Shown here: piece after piece, positions 8,163 through 17,381 of the stretch
How positions within the stretch are numbered: the stretch's first letter is position 1
Layout: every line of letters begins with the position of its first letter
NCBI RefSeq assembly: GCF_049999945.1
Contig: NZ_JBLYUB010000017.1
Coordinates: 1-64,000, forward strand
From: Planosporangium spinosum
Lineage (GTDB): Bacteria; Actinomycetota; Actinomycetes; Mycobacteriales; Micromonosporaceae
Length of the DNA stretch: 64,000 nucleotides
Direction: 5' to 3'
Notes under the pieces: generated by a model
Told to the model about the DNA's origin: nothing
Seen by the model: only the letters and a program-made list of their open reading frames with translations
The model's database searches: none
Translations under genes and position numbers: made by a program

Positions 8163-8921
8163 CTACAGGCGCTGCCAGAGCGCCGGGGTGTTCGGCGGCT
8201 CCCAGCCGGGGATCGCGGTGTGCGCCTGGCGGCACTCGTACGTCGCGCCGCCGTAGGTCACCCGGTCGCCGACCTTGTACGCGGTGCCGGCCGCCCAGGT
8301 GCCGCCGGGCTGGGGCGGCGCGGTCGTGGGGGCCGCGGTCGGGCGCGGCGTGGACGGCGGGGTCGCCGTCGGGCTGGGGGCGGGGTTGCCGCCGCCGCTA
8401 CCGATCTGCACGTCGATGCAGGAGTAGAAGGCGTTCGCGGTGTCGGCGATGTTCCATACGGCGAGGATCAGTTGGCGTCCGGTCCGGCCGCCCAGGTTGA
8501 CCGTGTGGGACACGTTGGCCGCCGGTTGCCGGCCGCCGTCGTCGAACACCGCGATCCGGGTGCCGCCGATGAAGTACTCCCACGTGCTGGTCGCGTGGCG
8601 GGCCGTCAGTACCCAGTTGAAGTTCACCGAGTTGCCGACCTGGGTGGCGGGCCAGCCCTTGTTGGGGTCGTCCAGTTCCGCGAAGCGGCTGTTGCCGCCG
8701 CTGCAACTGCGCAGGCCCTTGGGCCCTTCGACGCTCTGCGGTTCGTAGACGATCGCGCCGCAGTTGGCGACCCGGCCCTGGGCGCACATCGCCTGCCGGC
8801 TCGGTGGTGACGACACGTAGCCGTGCGCGGAAGCGGGTGAGGCGGCCATGAGCGAGGCGGCCGTGAACGACGCGACCATGGCGACCAGTGCCAGGACCGG
8901 TCGGGCGAGCTTTCTTCGCAT
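8163..8921 (-). CDS. AA10 lytic polysaccharide monooxygenase with C-terminal carbohydrate-binding module
   Basis: A Sec signal peptide ends at ASA, leaving His as the mature N-terminus (HGYVSSPPSRQ), the first ligand of the copper histidine brace; the second is in LTARHATSTWEYF. The catalytic domain of about 165 residues ends with LAVWNIADTANAFYSCIDVQI, then a Pro/Thr linker and a CBM5/12-like module (WAAGTAYKVGDRVTYGGATYECRQAHTA..W). By family, it cleaves chitin or cellulose oxidatively outside the cell; chitin is the more usual target with this module. An AAGGAG site precedes the start. The upstream AT-rich region with palindromes suggests regulation by an operator. Confidence 0.92.
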   Translation of the reverse strand: MRRKLARPVLALVAMVASFTAASLMAASPASAHGYVSSPPSRQAMCAQGRVANCGAIVYEPQSVEGPKGLRSCSGGNSRFAELDDPNKGWPATQVGNSVNFNWVLTARHATSTWEYFIGGTRIAVFDDGGRQPAANVSHTVNLGGRTGRQLILAVWNIADTANAFYSCIDVQIGSGGGNPAPSPTATPPSTPRPTAAPTTAPPQPGGTWAAGTAYKVGDRVTYGGATYECRQAHTAIPGWEPPNTPALWQRL

Positions 8922-8961
8922 CGGGGCGCTCCTTGGGGTGGGGGCGATTTCCGCCAGGCTA

Positions 8962-9006
8962 TAAGAAGGCTTCCTTACAGTAAATAAAGTTAATCGAAAT
9001 TTACTG
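8962..9006. promoter_or_regulatory. AT-rich divergent regulatory region with two inverted repeats
   Basis: In otherwise GC-rich DNA this stretch is strikingly AT-rich. TAAGAAGGCTTCCTTA (8962-8977) is a near-perfect palindrome, and CAGTAAAT (8978-8985) is repeated in inverse as ATTTACTG (8999-9006). They lie upstream of the monooxygenase gene on the minus strand and directly abut the ATG of the Fn3-like gene on the plus strand. I infer promoter and operator sites. The regulator is not identifiable. Confidence 0.55.
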
Positions 9007-9436
9007 ATGGAATGCTTCGCTCCGCTGGCGGTGGTGCTGCCACTGCTCGGGGGCTACGCGCCGGACGCGTCCGGGTCGGCCACCCGGCTCACCGCCACCC
9101 TGATCTCGCCCACCGACATCCGCCTCGACTGGACGGAAGCCGGGCCGGGCGTGGCCGGCCATACCGTCGAGTTCGCCACACAGGCCCGGGGCGAGTACAC
9201 GATCCTGCGGTTCGCCCCGCCGGGCCAGACCAGGTTCACGCATCCGGATCTCATGCCGCGGACGCCGTTCTACTGCCGGGTCCTGCCCTACTGCGGTCCG
9301 GCGTCGGGACGTCACCTCGTTCGGGCTCGTGACACTGCCGTCCGAGAAGGCGGCGTCGTACCGGGTCCGGGCGTTCTGCTACGGAGCACCGTCCAACGTG
9401 GTCCACCGGTCGACCGGCGCCGCCAGAAATCCATGA
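9007..9436 (+). pseudogene. Fn3-like domain protein with a frameshift
   Basis: The first frame gives RLTATLISPTDIRLDWTEAG, HTVEFATQARGEYTIL and RTPFYCRVLPYCGPAS, a fibronectin type III-like domain (W in strand B, Y-x-CRV in strand F). Near base 9305, within a CGGG run, the reading frame moves by one: the next frame continues DVTSFGLVTLPSEKAASYRVRAFCYGAPSNVV and stops at 9436, giving about 143 residues in total. The sense of both halves argues for one gene split by a single inserted base, either a real mutation or a sequencing error. It begins next to a palindromic region shared with the divergent monooxygenase gene and has no ribosome site. Confidence 0.55.
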
Positions 9437-9482
9437 TCCTGGAGGCTCTGCGGGGTGATGGTCCCGCAGAGCCTCCAGGATC
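9435..9482. terminator. 20-bp perfect hairpin between convergent genes
   Basis: GATCCTGGAGGCTCTGCGGG pairs exactly with CCCGCAGAGCCTCCAGGATC around an 8-base loop. It starts inside the stop codon of the Fn3-like gene and ends 15 bp before the stop of the subtilisin, so it can serve both strands. There is no T-run. Confidence 0.8.
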
Positions 9483-9497
9483 ACGGGCGGGAAGGGG

Positions 9498-10946
9498 TCA
9501 GCCGAGCGCCTGTGCCGCGGCGTACGTGTCGACCAGGCCGGTGCCCTTGTCGACCGAGGTGGTGTACGGGCCGACCGTCTCGTACGGCGCGCCGTCGGTG
9601 AACGTGTACGCCGTCGACTTGATCGCGTTCTCGATCTGGGCGGGTGTCGCGTCCGGCGCCATCTGGCACAACTGGGCGACGATGCCGACGATGTGCGGGG
9701 TCGCCATCGAGGTGCCGCTGATCGTGTTGAACGTACCGATGTCGAGCAGGCCGGGGCCGTTGCGCGGATCCAGGCCGGTGGCGCAGATCGGCAGGTACAG
9801 CCGGCAGGACGAGGTGATGTTCGAACCGGGCGCGGAGATGTCCGGGTAGGTCTCGGGGTGGCCGGCCGAGCCCCGGCTGGAGAAGTCGGATACCTTGCCG
9901 TCACGCGTACCGGTGCCCTGGTCGTCGTACGAGGCGACCATGATGATCCCCGGTGTGGGGTCCTGGCCCGGCGGGTTCGTGGCGGTGTTGTCCGGGCCGT
10001 CGTTGCCGGCCGCCCACACGGTCAGCACGCCCTCGTCGGCCAGCGCCCGCTGCAGTTTCACCGTGGCGGAGTTCGGGTCGAACGGGCCGCCGCCGCTCGG
10101 GCCGTACGAGTTGTTGCTGACCCGGATCGGCGGGCACCCCGCGCAGGGGTTCGCATGGTGTTCGAGGACCCAGTTCAGCGCGCTGTCCGCGCCGAAGATG
10201 CTCAGCCCCGCACCGACCGACAGGCTGATCAGCGTCGCGCCGGGCGCGGCGCCGTGCAGCTTCGTGCCGTCGGACAGTTGGGTGTCGCGGCCGGCGACGA
10301 TGCCGGCGACGTGGGTACCGTGCCCGCCGACCGACAGCGTGTCGGTGTCGTTGACGGCCGTCAGGTCGGCGAAGCAGGAGTCGTTCGGGACCGGCAGCGG
10401 GACGCCCAGGTCGGTCAGCGGGCCGCAGATGTTCTTGAGGTTGAGCTTGACCGCGCTGGTGCCGTCGGCGTTGCGGAAGAACGGGTGGGTACCGTCCACA
10501 CCGGTGTCGATGATCGCGGCCGACACCCCGCGGCCGTCGATCGGCCGGCCCTGCGCGTCGCGCAGTTCGGCGCGGGCCTGCTCACCGCGGGTGGCGACGT
10601 TCGAGGTGGACAGCTGCGGTTTGATCGCCTGGTCGCCCTCGACGTAGGTCACCCCGGCGTGGGACCGGACGGCGGTGATCTGGGTGGCGGTACCGCGCGC
10701 GATCGCGACGCCGATCTTGTCCCAGGTGGTGATGAGGGTGAGCCCGGAGTCGGCGACCGCCCGGCGGGCGGAGGCGATGTCGATGCCGTGGACGAACACC
10801 GGGGCGGTACCGGTCAGGTTCGCCAGTCGGGCGGCGAGCGAGGCCGACACCGGGGCCGGCGGGTTGCCCGCCTGCGCCGGTGCTCCGGGCACCAGCGACA
10901 GGCCGACCAGGACTGCCCCCAGGAGAGCGGGAACGGTTCGGCGCAT
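9498..10946 (-). CDS. Secreted subtilisin-like serine protease (S8)
   Basis: The 482-residue precursor has a signal peptide (MRRTVPALLGAVLVGLSLVPGAPAQA), a propeptide-like region (APVFVHG to TYVEGDQAIK), then the S8 catalytic triad in order: Asp in AIIDTGVDGTHP, His in GGHGTHVAGIVAG, Ser in ISGTSMATPHIVG. The oxyanion Asn is likely in RVSNNSYG or WAAGNDGP. It is expected to be exported and self-processed and to degrade protein outside the cell. The ATG at 10946 is chosen because GAGAGGA lies 6 bp upstream and the signal peptide starts there. It is convergent with the Fn3-like gene across a shared hairpin. Confidence 0.9.
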   Translation of the reverse strand: MRRTVPALLGAVLVGLSLVPGAPAQAGNPPAPVSASLAARLANLTGTAPVFVHGIDIASARRAVADSGLTLITTWDKIGVAIARGTATQITAVRSHAGVTYVEGDQAIKPQLSTSNVATRGEQARAELRDAQGRPIDGRGVSAAIIDTGVDGTHPFFRNADGTSAVKLNLKNICGPLTDLGVPLPVPNDSCFADLTAVNDTDTLSVGGHGTHVAGIVAGRDTQLSDGTKLHGAAPGATLISLSVGAGLSIFGADSALNWVLEHHANPCAGCPPIRVSNNSYGPSGGGPFDPNSATVKLQRALADEGVLTVWAAGNDGPDNTATNPPGQDPTPGIIMVASYDDQGTGTRDGKVSDFSSRGSAGHPETYPDISAPGSNITSSCRLYLPICATGLDPRNGPGLLDIGTFNTISGTSMATPHIVGIVAQLCQMAPDATPAQIENAIKSTAYTFTDGAPYETVGPYTTSVDKGTGLVDTYAAAQALG

Positions 10947-11145
10947 GCGGATTCCTCTCGTGCGGGAGCCGGCCGGCTGCCGGAAGGGGGCGCCGTGACC
11001 GGTTACCGCAAAGTAGCCCCGGATGCCCATTAAAGCCATATCTGTCGATACTTTCACTCCATCGTAGGAACGACATATCCCAATCCGTACCCGCGTGGGC
11101 GTCGGGTCGCCCGTTCCCGGCGGCGGGCGTGGTAGGAACGCTGCT

Positions 11146-12315
11146 GTGTGGAACATCGGTATCGACGAACGGCGGGCGCGGCTTGGCGTCCGGCACCACC
11201 TCGCCACGACGGCGTACGCGCCCGACCCCGCCGAGGCGGCCCGGGGTGTGGTCGCGCTGCACGCCACCGACCCCGCGTCGGTGTTCCTCTCGATCCGGGC
11301 CAGGACCCCGTCGGTCGACGCCGGGGCGATCGAGCACGCCCTCTACGAGGAGCGCACGCTGATCCGGATGCTCGGCATGCGCCGGACCATGTTCGTCGTG
11401 CCCACCGACACCGCGCCGGTCGTGCAGGCCGCCTGCACCAGGGCGATCGCCGCCGCGCAGCGGCGCACGTACGCCCGGTTCATCGCCGACGGCAGCCTGG
11501 GCGACGGCGCCTGGCTCGCCGAGGTCGAGGACGCGACCGCGCGGGCACTGGCGGGCCTCGGCGAGGCGACCGGCACGCAGCTGTCCGCCGCCGAACCGCG
11601 CCTGCGCAGCCAGGTCCGGATGGCCGAGGGCAAGGCGTACGGGCGGACGCAGAGCATCACCACCTGGGTGCTGTTCCTGCTCGCCGCCGACGGGCGGATC
11701 GTGCGGGGCCGGCCGAACGGCGGCTGGACCAGCAGCCAGTGGCGATGGTCACCGGTCGACCGGTGGCTGCCGGGCGGCATGGCCGACCTGCCGGTCGAGG
11801 CGGCCCGGGCGGAGCTGGTCCGCCGGTGGCTCGCCGCGTACGGTCCGGGCACCGTCGCCGACCTGCGATGGTGGACCGGGTGGACGGCGGCCCAGGTCAA
11901 ACAGGCCCTGACGGCCGTCAAACCGGTCGAGGTCGACCTCGGCGGGACGACCGGACTGGTCCTGAACGACGACGACCGGCCGGCGACCGCACCCGAGCCG
12001 TGGGTCGCGCTGCTGCCGGCGCTCGACCCGACGGCGATGGGCTGGCAGGAGCGCTCCTGGTACCTCGGCGACCACGCCCCGGCGCTGTTCGACCGCTCGG
12101 GCAACGTCGGGCCGACCGTGTGGAGTGACGGCCGGATCGTCGGCGGCTGGGCGCAGCGAGCCGACGGTGAGGTGGTGTACCGGCTGCTGGAGGACGTCGG
12201 CGACGAGAAGGCCGCGGAGGTGGAGGCGGCCGCGGCCCGGCTGGCCGGGTGGCTCGGCGCCGTGCGGGTCGTCCCGCGCTTCCGTACCCCGCTGGAGCGC
12301 GAGCTGACCGCCTAA
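11146..12315 (+). CDS. Winged-helix DNA-binding domain protein (HTH_42-like)
   Basis: The 389-residue protein matches the actinobacterial family annotated as winged helix DNA-binding domain-containing (YcaQ/AlkX-related): RRARLGVRHHL at the start, GVVALHATDPASVFLSIRARTP, RMLGMRRTMFVVP, and a C-terminal LLPALDPTAMGW..RSWYLGDHAPALFDRSGNVGPTVWSDGRIVGGWA. Members of the related YcaQ group are DNA glycosylases for crosslink repair; whether this branch has that activity is unknown. The GTG at 11146 is used because GGTAGGA lies about 8 bp upstream. It stands alone. Confidence 0.75.
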   Translation: MWNIGIDERRARLGVRHHLATTAYAPDPAEAARGVVALHATDPASVFLSIRARTPSVDAGAIEHALYEERTLIRMLGMRRTMFVVPTDTAPVVQAACTRAIAAAQRRTYARFIADGSLGDGAWLAEVEDATARALAGLGEATGTQLSAAEPRLRSQVRMAEGKAYGRTQSITTWVLFLLAADGRIVRGRPNGGWTSSQWRWSPVDRWLPGGMADLPVEAARAELVRRWLAAYGPGTVADLRWWTGWTAAQVKQALTAVKPVEVDLGGTTGLVLNDDDRPATAPEPWVALLPALDPTAMGWQERSWYLGDHAPALFDRSGNVGPTVWSDGRIVGGWAQRADGEVVYRLLEDVGDEKAAEVEAAAARLAGWLGAVRVVPRFRTPLERELTA

Positions 12316-12326
12316 TGGAAGCCGTC

Positions 12327-12377
12327 GGATCGGGGGCGGCGCCGGATCGGGCACGGCGCCGGATCGGGTACGGCGCC
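12327..12377. repeat. 17-bp tandem repeat, three copies
   Basis: GGATCGGG(GG/CA/TA)CGGCGCC is repeated three times directly after the stop codon of the winged-helix gene, with a truncated fourth start (GGATTGACC). Confidence 0.85.
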
Positions 12378-12484
12378 GGATTGACCAGATAGACGGATTG
12401 AGCACATAGGCCCGGGTGACTTGTCGCGGTGTCGGGGGTCGCGTTTGGTAGACCCATCCACCGAACGGCGAGCCTGGGGGCGAC

Positions 12485-13960
12485 GTGGCGGAACGGCACA
12501 GTTTCGATCACCACGAGCGGGCACACGGGGTCGCCGACCACGCCCGGTGGGCCCGCACCCTCGCGGCGGACGGGCGGTACGCCGAGGCGCTCGCCCTCCA
12601 GGAGGAGGTGCTCGCGACGGTCCGCGAACTCGCCGCCGACCGGCCCGGGGACGAGCGGACCATGAGGATGCTCGCGGACCTCCTGTCCGCGATGGGGCCG
12701 AACCTGACCGCGATCGGCCGGCCGGACATCGCGGTGGGCGTCCTGGACGAGTGCGAGCGCGCCTACTCCGAACTCGACCGCCGGGGCGCCCGGGTGCGGC
12801 CGCAGCTCGCCGACGTGCACGCCGACAAGGGCATGGCAGAGCTGTCCCGCGGTCACGGCGCCACCGCCGTGCTCGAACTGGACTTCGCCGTCAGCACGTA
12901 CCTCGACCTGCACTCCGGTGGCGACGGCGGGCCGTACCTGCGCGACCTGGCGCGGGTACTGGCCCTCAACGCGTCGGTGCTGGCGGCGCACGGCGACGCC
13001 GACCTGGCGCTCGCCTCGGCCGACGCCGCGATCGGGTACCACCACCGGTCACGCACCGACGTCGGCGAGGACACCCCGGACACGCGGGTGGATCTGCGGT
13101 ACCTCCTGCTCGCGGCCACCACCGCCGCCGACCTGCACGGCGCGTACGGGCGGCTGGCGGCCGCGCTCGACGCCGACGCCCTCGCGGTCCGGGCCGCCCG
13201 GGCGCTCGCCGGGGCGGCCGGAGCCGATCGGCCGGACCGCGAGTTGGCCGGTGCGCTCGCCCGGTCGGGGCTGCACCTGCGGGCGGCCGGGCGGGGCGCG
13301 GACGGCGACCGTCTCGTGGCGCAGGCCCGGGCCGTCGACGCCGGCGCGGCGGCGCTGGTCGCGCAGCGGTGGGAGCGGGTACTGGCCGGCGACCGACCGG
13401 TGAGCCTGGCGGCGGCGCTCGACCGGGCGACCCGGGTACTGGGGCCGGAGCGGGTGCCGCGGAGCCTGGCCGCGCGGCTGAGCCGGCCCGCGGCCGGCCG
13501 CGCGATCCTGGCTCCTTCGCTGCGCTGCGAGCCCCAGGCCGCTCCCGGGTTCGCGGCCCGGCTGGCCGACATCGCGGCCCACCTGCTGCCCACCGCGCGC
13601 GACGAGGGCGTACGCCTGGGGCTGGAGGCGCACTACCTGTTCGCGGTCGCCTCCCGCGAGCAGGCCGAGCCGATGCGGCAGGCGTACCGCGACTACGGCT
13701 TCCACTGGGCGCTGGTGCTGCTCGTCTGCTCGCAGCGGTACGCCGGCACCGGCGACCTGCCGATGGCGCTCGACCTCGCCGGCTGGGCCGACGCGGCCGC
13801 CATGGGGCTGGTGCCGTTCCTGGCCGGGGCGCCCGGACTCGCCGCGCTGGTACGCGCCTGCCTGAACCACCACGCCGACCTGTACGACCGCAACGGCGAG
13901 TCGGAGGCCGGCGCGGAGGTGCGCAGGGTGGTACGCAGCCTCGACGAGTACGGCCCCTGA
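12485..13960 (+). CDS. Helical-repeat (TPR-like) protein of unknown function
   Basis: The 491-residue, Ala- and Arg-rich protein is predicted to be almost all helical. Near the N-terminus HARWARTLAADGRYAEALALQEEVLATVRELA and later ..LADLLSAMGPNLTAIGRPDIAVGVLDECERAY look like tetratricopeptide repeats, a protein-protein interaction scaffold. There is no signal peptide, membrane helix or catalytic motif. It follows a gene-spacing region with tandem repeats and ends 10 bp before the convergent glycosyltransferase stop. The start is the GTG following TGGGGGCGAC. Function unknown. Confidence 0.65.
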   Translation: MAERHSFDHHERAHGVADHARWARTLAADGRYAEALALQEEVLATVRELAADRPGDERTMRMLADLLSAMGPNLTAIGRPDIAVGVLDECERAYSELDRRGARVRPQLADVHADKGMAELSRGHGATAVLELDFAVSTYLDLHSGGDGGPYLRDLARVLALNASVLAAHGDADLALASADAAIGYHHRSRTDVGEDTPDTRVDLRYLLLAATTAADLHGAYGRLAAALDADALAVRAARALAGAAGADRPDRELAGALARSGLHLRAAGRGADGDRLVAQARAVDAGAAALVAQRWERVLAGDRPVSLAAALDRATRVLGPERVPRSLAARLSRPAAGRAILAPSLRCEPQAAPGFAARLADIAAHLLPTARDEGVRLGLEAHYLFAVASREQAEPMRQAYRDYGFHWALVLLVCSQRYAGTGDLPMALDLAGWADAAAMGLVPFLAGAPGLAALVRACLNHHADLYDRNGESEAGAEVRRVVRSLDEYGP

Positions 13961-13970
13961 CCGGCCCTTG

Positions 13971-16025
13971 TCAGCGGGCCGCGGCGCAGTCGTACAGGCC
14001 GGTGACCGTGAACCCGATGTCGGTGACGGCGGTGCAGTGGCTGGTCACCCAGGCGGTCGTCGCGCCATCGCCGCGGCGGCCGAAGCCGCCGCCTGCCAGC
14101 ACGTACCGCAGCTCGCCGTCGGCCACCAGCTTCGCCAGCGCGTCCGTGGTGGGGAAGGGGACCTGGCCGGAGAACCCGCCCATCGGCAGGACGCTGGCTC
14201 CGGCCAGGATCAGCTCGCCGGCCTGCATGGAGCCCTGCGTCGCGACGAGGTACCGGCTGCCCGGCTGGTGGCTCCTCAGGTACGCCACGAGCTGCCGGGC
14301 CTGCGCCGTCGGCTGAACGCCGGTTCCACCCGGGCCGCCGATCCCGCCGATCCCGCCTGGGCCGCCGATCCCGCCGATCCCGCCTGGGCCGCCGATCCCG
14401 CCCCGCTCGGCTTCGCCAGGGAACTGGCCGGCGCCGGGGAACTGGCCGCCGCCGGGGAACTGGCCCCCGCCGGGGAACTTGCCGCCCGGAAACGTTCGGG
14501 CACCGCCGGGACGCCCGCCGGGACGCCCGCCGGGGCGGCCGAACCCGCCGGGGCCGAACCCACCCGCCGGGCCGGCGGCCGGACCGATCGCGGAGCCGGA
14601 GTACCGGCGGTCCACGGTGGACGCCGCCCAGGCGGTCGGGGCGGCGTACACGGCGACGAGCGCGACCACGGCCCCCGCCAGCGCGGTGCGCGCGCCCCGT
14701 CGGCGGTGCCGGCGGCGTACCGCGGGAACGGCCACCAGCAGCGCCACCGAGACCAGGCCCAGGAGCACCAGCAGTGGGGTCAGCCAGGGCAGGAACGTGG
14801 GGAAGCGGCGGGACAGGTACACCGCCCAGGCCACCGTGACGGCGATCGCGGCGGGGAGGATCCAGCGCCGACGACCACCCCGCCGCCAGGCCCGCCACAG
14901 CGTCACCAGGCCACCGGCGGCCAGCGCCGCGACCGGCGGTGCCACGGCGACCACGTAGAACGAGTGCGCGACCCGGCCGGTCGAGAACGCCGCCGCGTAG
15001 CTGACCAGCCATACGCCCCACAACAGGAACCCGGCGCGGATCCCGTCGGTGCGTGGGGCCCGGCCCCGCCACCACACCCCGGCCACCAGGCCGACCAGGG
15101 CGAGCGGGTACAGCCAGCCGACCTGGGAAACGACCTCGTCACCGATCATGAAGGTACCGGCGGCGCCGCCCCCGCCGAACCCGACCGCCGCGTCGGTGTT
15201 CAGCCCGTACCGGTTGAGCAGGTTGTAGTCGAACACCATCGACAGCGGCGAGTTGTCGGTCGAGCCGTCGATGTAGGGGCGCGCCGATGCGGGCGTGAGC
15301 AGGACCAGTACGACCCACGACAGTGACACCGCGAGGGTCACGGCGCCGGCGAGTCCGAGGTGGCCGAGGCGGCGGCGGACCGGCCCGGGCGCGGCGACCA
15401 GGTAGACCAGTCCCAGGGCCGGCAGCACGCCCCACGCCTCGACCATCTTGGTCTGGAAGGCCAGTCCGACCCAGAGGCCGGACAGCAGCAGCCAGCGCAG
15501 CCGGGCACCGGCGACGGCGCGGTGCAGCGCGTCGGCGGCGAGTACCAGCAGCAGCGTCAGCAGCGTGTCGGAGATCTCGGCGTGGGCCAGCGCCGCCACG
15601 ATCGGTGTGGTCGCGAACGCGGCGGCGGCGAGCAGTCCCGCGGTCGGGCCGAGCCAGCGGCGCACCACGCCGTACAGCACGAGCACGGTGAGCACGGACT
15701 CGACGACCTGGGGGAGCAGGACCGACCAGGTCGAGAAGCCGAAGACACGGGCCGCCAGGGCCTCCACCATGAAGGCGCCGGGAAGCTTGTCGAGCGTGAT
15801 CGAGGCCGTCGGGTCGTAGCCGCCGTAGACGAACGCCTGCCAGCTCTCCGACATGCTCTTCACGGCGGGGGCGTAGTACGAGTGAAGCTGGCCGAGCCGG
15901 ACTCCCCAGGCGTAGAGCGCCCCGGCGGCGAGGGCCAGGACGAGGAGCGCGGGGCGCGTCCAGGCCGGCTGGTCGGCCGCGCGCGTCGGCGTGGCGGCGG
16001 ATGTCGTACTCGCGGTCGTGGTCAC
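13971..16025 (-). CDS. GT39/ArnT-like membrane glycosyltransferase
   Basis: The 684-residue protein has around ten membrane segments and the family pattern of dolichyl-phosphate mannosyltransferase-like enzymes: LHSYYAPAVKSMSESWQAFVYGGYDPTASITLDKLPGAFM (acidic-loop region), then LAHAEISDTLLTLLLVLAADAL and FQTKMVEAWGVLPAL. Such enzymes move a sugar from a polyprenyl-phosphate donor to a protein or glycan on the outer face of the membrane. About residues 495-570 are a Gly-rich, low-complexity insert, including three near-identical nine-residue blocks (GGIGGIGGP) encoded by a 27-bp tandem repeat. The C-terminus (AYLRSHQPGSRYLVATQGSMQA..PMGGFSG) is the usual external domain. The start codon is a GTG. 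Confidence 0.85.
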   Translation of the reverse strand: MTTTASTTSAATPTRAADQPAWTRPALLVLALAAGALYAWGVRLGQLHSYYAPAVKSMSESWQAFVYGGYDPTASITLDKLPGAFMVEALAARVFGFSTWSVLLPQVVESVLTVLVLYGVVRRWLGPTAGLLAAAAFATTPIVAALAHAEISDTLLTLLLVLAADALHRAVAGARLRWLLLSGLWVGLAFQTKMVEAWGVLPALGLVYLVAAPGPVRRRLGHLGLAGAVTLAVSLSWVVLVLLTPASARPYIDGSTDNSPLSMVFDYNLLNRYGLNTDAAVGFGGGGAAGTFMIGDEVVSQVGWLYPLALVGLVAGVWWRGRAPRTDGIRAGFLLWGVWLVSYAAAFSTGRVAHSFYVVAVAPPVAALAAGGLVTLWRAWRRGGRRRWILPAAIAVTVAWAVYLSRRFPTFLPWLTPLLVLLGLVSVALLVAVPAVRRRHRRRGARTALAGAVVALVAVYAAPTAWAASTVDRRYSGSAIGPAAGPAGGFGPGGFGRPGGRPGGRPGGARTFPGGKFPGGGQFPGGGQFPGAGQFPGEAERGGIGGPGGIGGIGGPGGIGGIGGPGGTGVQPTAQARQLVAYLRSHQPGSRYLVATQGSMQAGELILAGASVLPMGGFSGQVPFPTTDALAKLVADGELRYVLAGGGFGRRGDGATTAWVTSHCTAVTDIGFTVTGLYDCAAAR
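14332..14400. repeat. In-frame 27-bp tandem repeat in the glycosyltransferase gene
   Basis: A 27-bp unit starting GGGCCGCCGATCCCG occurs two and a half times and encodes Gly/Ile/Pro blocks. Copy number can change without breaking the frame. Confidence 0.8.
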
Positions 16026-16097
16026 GCTGTGAGGATGTCGGGCGAACGTCGGAAGAGGCTCCGATGATGGTGGGAGTTCACTGGGAACGACTCGAGT

Positions 16098-16162
16098 CGA
16101 TGTGATGGGCCGGTCGATGTGACGGGCCGGTCGCGTGACGGGCCGGTCGATGCGGCGGATCG
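16098..16162. repeat. Degenerate ~16-bp tandem repeat
   Basis: About four imperfect units of GGGCCGGTCGATGTGAC-type sequence lie immediately downstream of the LacI-type gene, in the short spacer before the divergent-facing glycosyltransferase start. Confidence 0.6.
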
Positions 16163-16163
16163 G

Positions 16164-17213
16164 TCAGTGCGGCAGGCCGCGCTCGACCAGGTGAGTCGGC
16201 AGTACCGTGGTCGCCGGCCAGGACCGGTCGCCGCCGATCCGGCGGAACAGCAGCTCCGCCGCCTGCCGGCCGAACTCGCGGGTGTCGTACCCGACGACGG
16301 TGAACGGGCGCGGCATCAGGTGCGACAGTTCGAAGTCGTCGAACCCGACCAGTGCGGCGTCGCTGCCGCGGCGCCACAGCTCCTGTACGGCGCCGACGGT
16401 GATGCGGTTGTTCGTGCTGAAGAAGGCGGTCGGCGGGTCGGCCGAGTCGAGCAGGTCGCCGACGGTACGGGCGGCGCTGTCCGGGTCGCCCACCCGGTCG
16501 CGTACCAGCATCGCGTCGCGGGTGATTCCGGCGTCGGCCATCGCCTCCTGCGCACCGCTGACGCGTTCCTGCATCGTGTAGACCGCCATCGAATCGAGCA
16601 GCACCGCGATCCGGCGGTGGCCCTGCGCGATGAGGTGCCGCACGCCGGCCTTCGCGCCACCCCGGTTGTCCAGCAGGACGGTGTCGGCGAGCAGACCGCC
16701 GGCCGGGCGGTCCAGGAACACGACCGGCATCCCCATCTCGACCTCGACCCGCAGGAACCCGTGGTCGAAGCCGGCGGGTACGACGAGCAGCCCGTCCACC
16801 CGCCGGGAGCACAGGTCGAGCAGGAGGTGCTGTTCGCGCCGCGGGTCCTCCTCGGAGCTGGCGGTGATCAGCATCGTGTCGTGCGCGCCGGCCACCTCGG
16901 CGACGGCCGCGGCGATCGTCGAGTAGAACGGGTTGCCGATCTCCTCGATGACCAGCCCGATGGTGGCGGTGGTGCGGCCCGACCGCAGGGTCTGCGCGAT
17001 TCCGTTGCGCCGGAAGCCGAGTTCGGCGACCGCGGCGAGCACCCGGTCGACCAGGTCCTGCTGCACGTGGGGGGCGTTGTTGACCACCCGGGACACCGTC
17101 TTGATGCTCACGCCGGCGCGCCGGGCGACGTCGACCATCGTCGGCCGGCGCGGGGCCGGTCCGGGCGCCGGAGCGCGTTCCTGCCGGCCCGCGTCTGTCG
17201 CACTCTCCGTCAC
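16164..17213 (-). CDS. LacI-family transcriptional repressor
   Basis: The N-terminal helix-turn-helix is clear (TMVDVARRAGVSIKTVSRVVNN, then hinge GIAQTLRSGRTTATIGLV), followed by a periplasmic-binding-protein-like effector domain (NPFYSTIAAAVAEVAG, DGLLVVPAGFD, VVFLDRPAGG, RHLIAQGHRRIAVLLD, AFFSTNNRITVGAVQEL). It faces away from the GH92 mannosidase gene, and two palindromes centred on CAACGTTG lie between the two starts, so it most likely represses the mannosidase and itself until a sugar binds. The GTG at 17213 is preferred, with CGGGAG upstream; an ATG at 17258 has no ribosome site and would add 15 residues. Confidence 0.88.
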   Translation of the reverse strand: MTESATDAGRQERAPAPGPAPRRPTMVDVARRAGVSIKTVSRVVNNAPHVQQDLVDRVLAAVAELGFRRNGIAQTLRSGRTTATIGLVIEEIGNPFYSTIAAAVAEVAGAHDTMLITASSEEDPRREQHLLLDLCSRRVDGLLVVPAGFDHGFLRVEVEMGMPVVFLDRPAGGLLADTVLLDNRGGAKAGVRHLIAQGHRRIAVLLDSMAVYTMQERVSGAQEAMADAGITRDAMLVRDRVGDPDSAARTVGDLLDSADPPTAFFSTNNRITVGAVQELWRRGSDAALVGFDDFELSHLMPRPFTVVGYDTREFGRQAAELLFRRIGGDRSWPATTVLPTHLVERGLPH

Positions 17214-17306
17214 GCGAAACTCCCGCTCGGATAGACCTGGCCCGGTTACCTGCGCCATCGTCACACGGGTGCGCCCGCTGGGACGAGGGGTGAGGCGGAT
17301 CGATTG

Positions 17307-17318
17307 GACAACGTTGTC
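17307..17318. promoter_or_regulatory. Predicted LacI-type operator 1
   Basis: GACAACGTTGTC is a perfect 12-bp palindrome with the central CG pair usual for LacI-family operators. It lies 94 bp upstream of the repressor start. Confidence 0.75.
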
Positions 17319-17381
17319 TCGCCGATACCGCCGCCCGATGCGCGCGTACGGCCGGACTATGCCCAATCCGTGAGGGAAATA

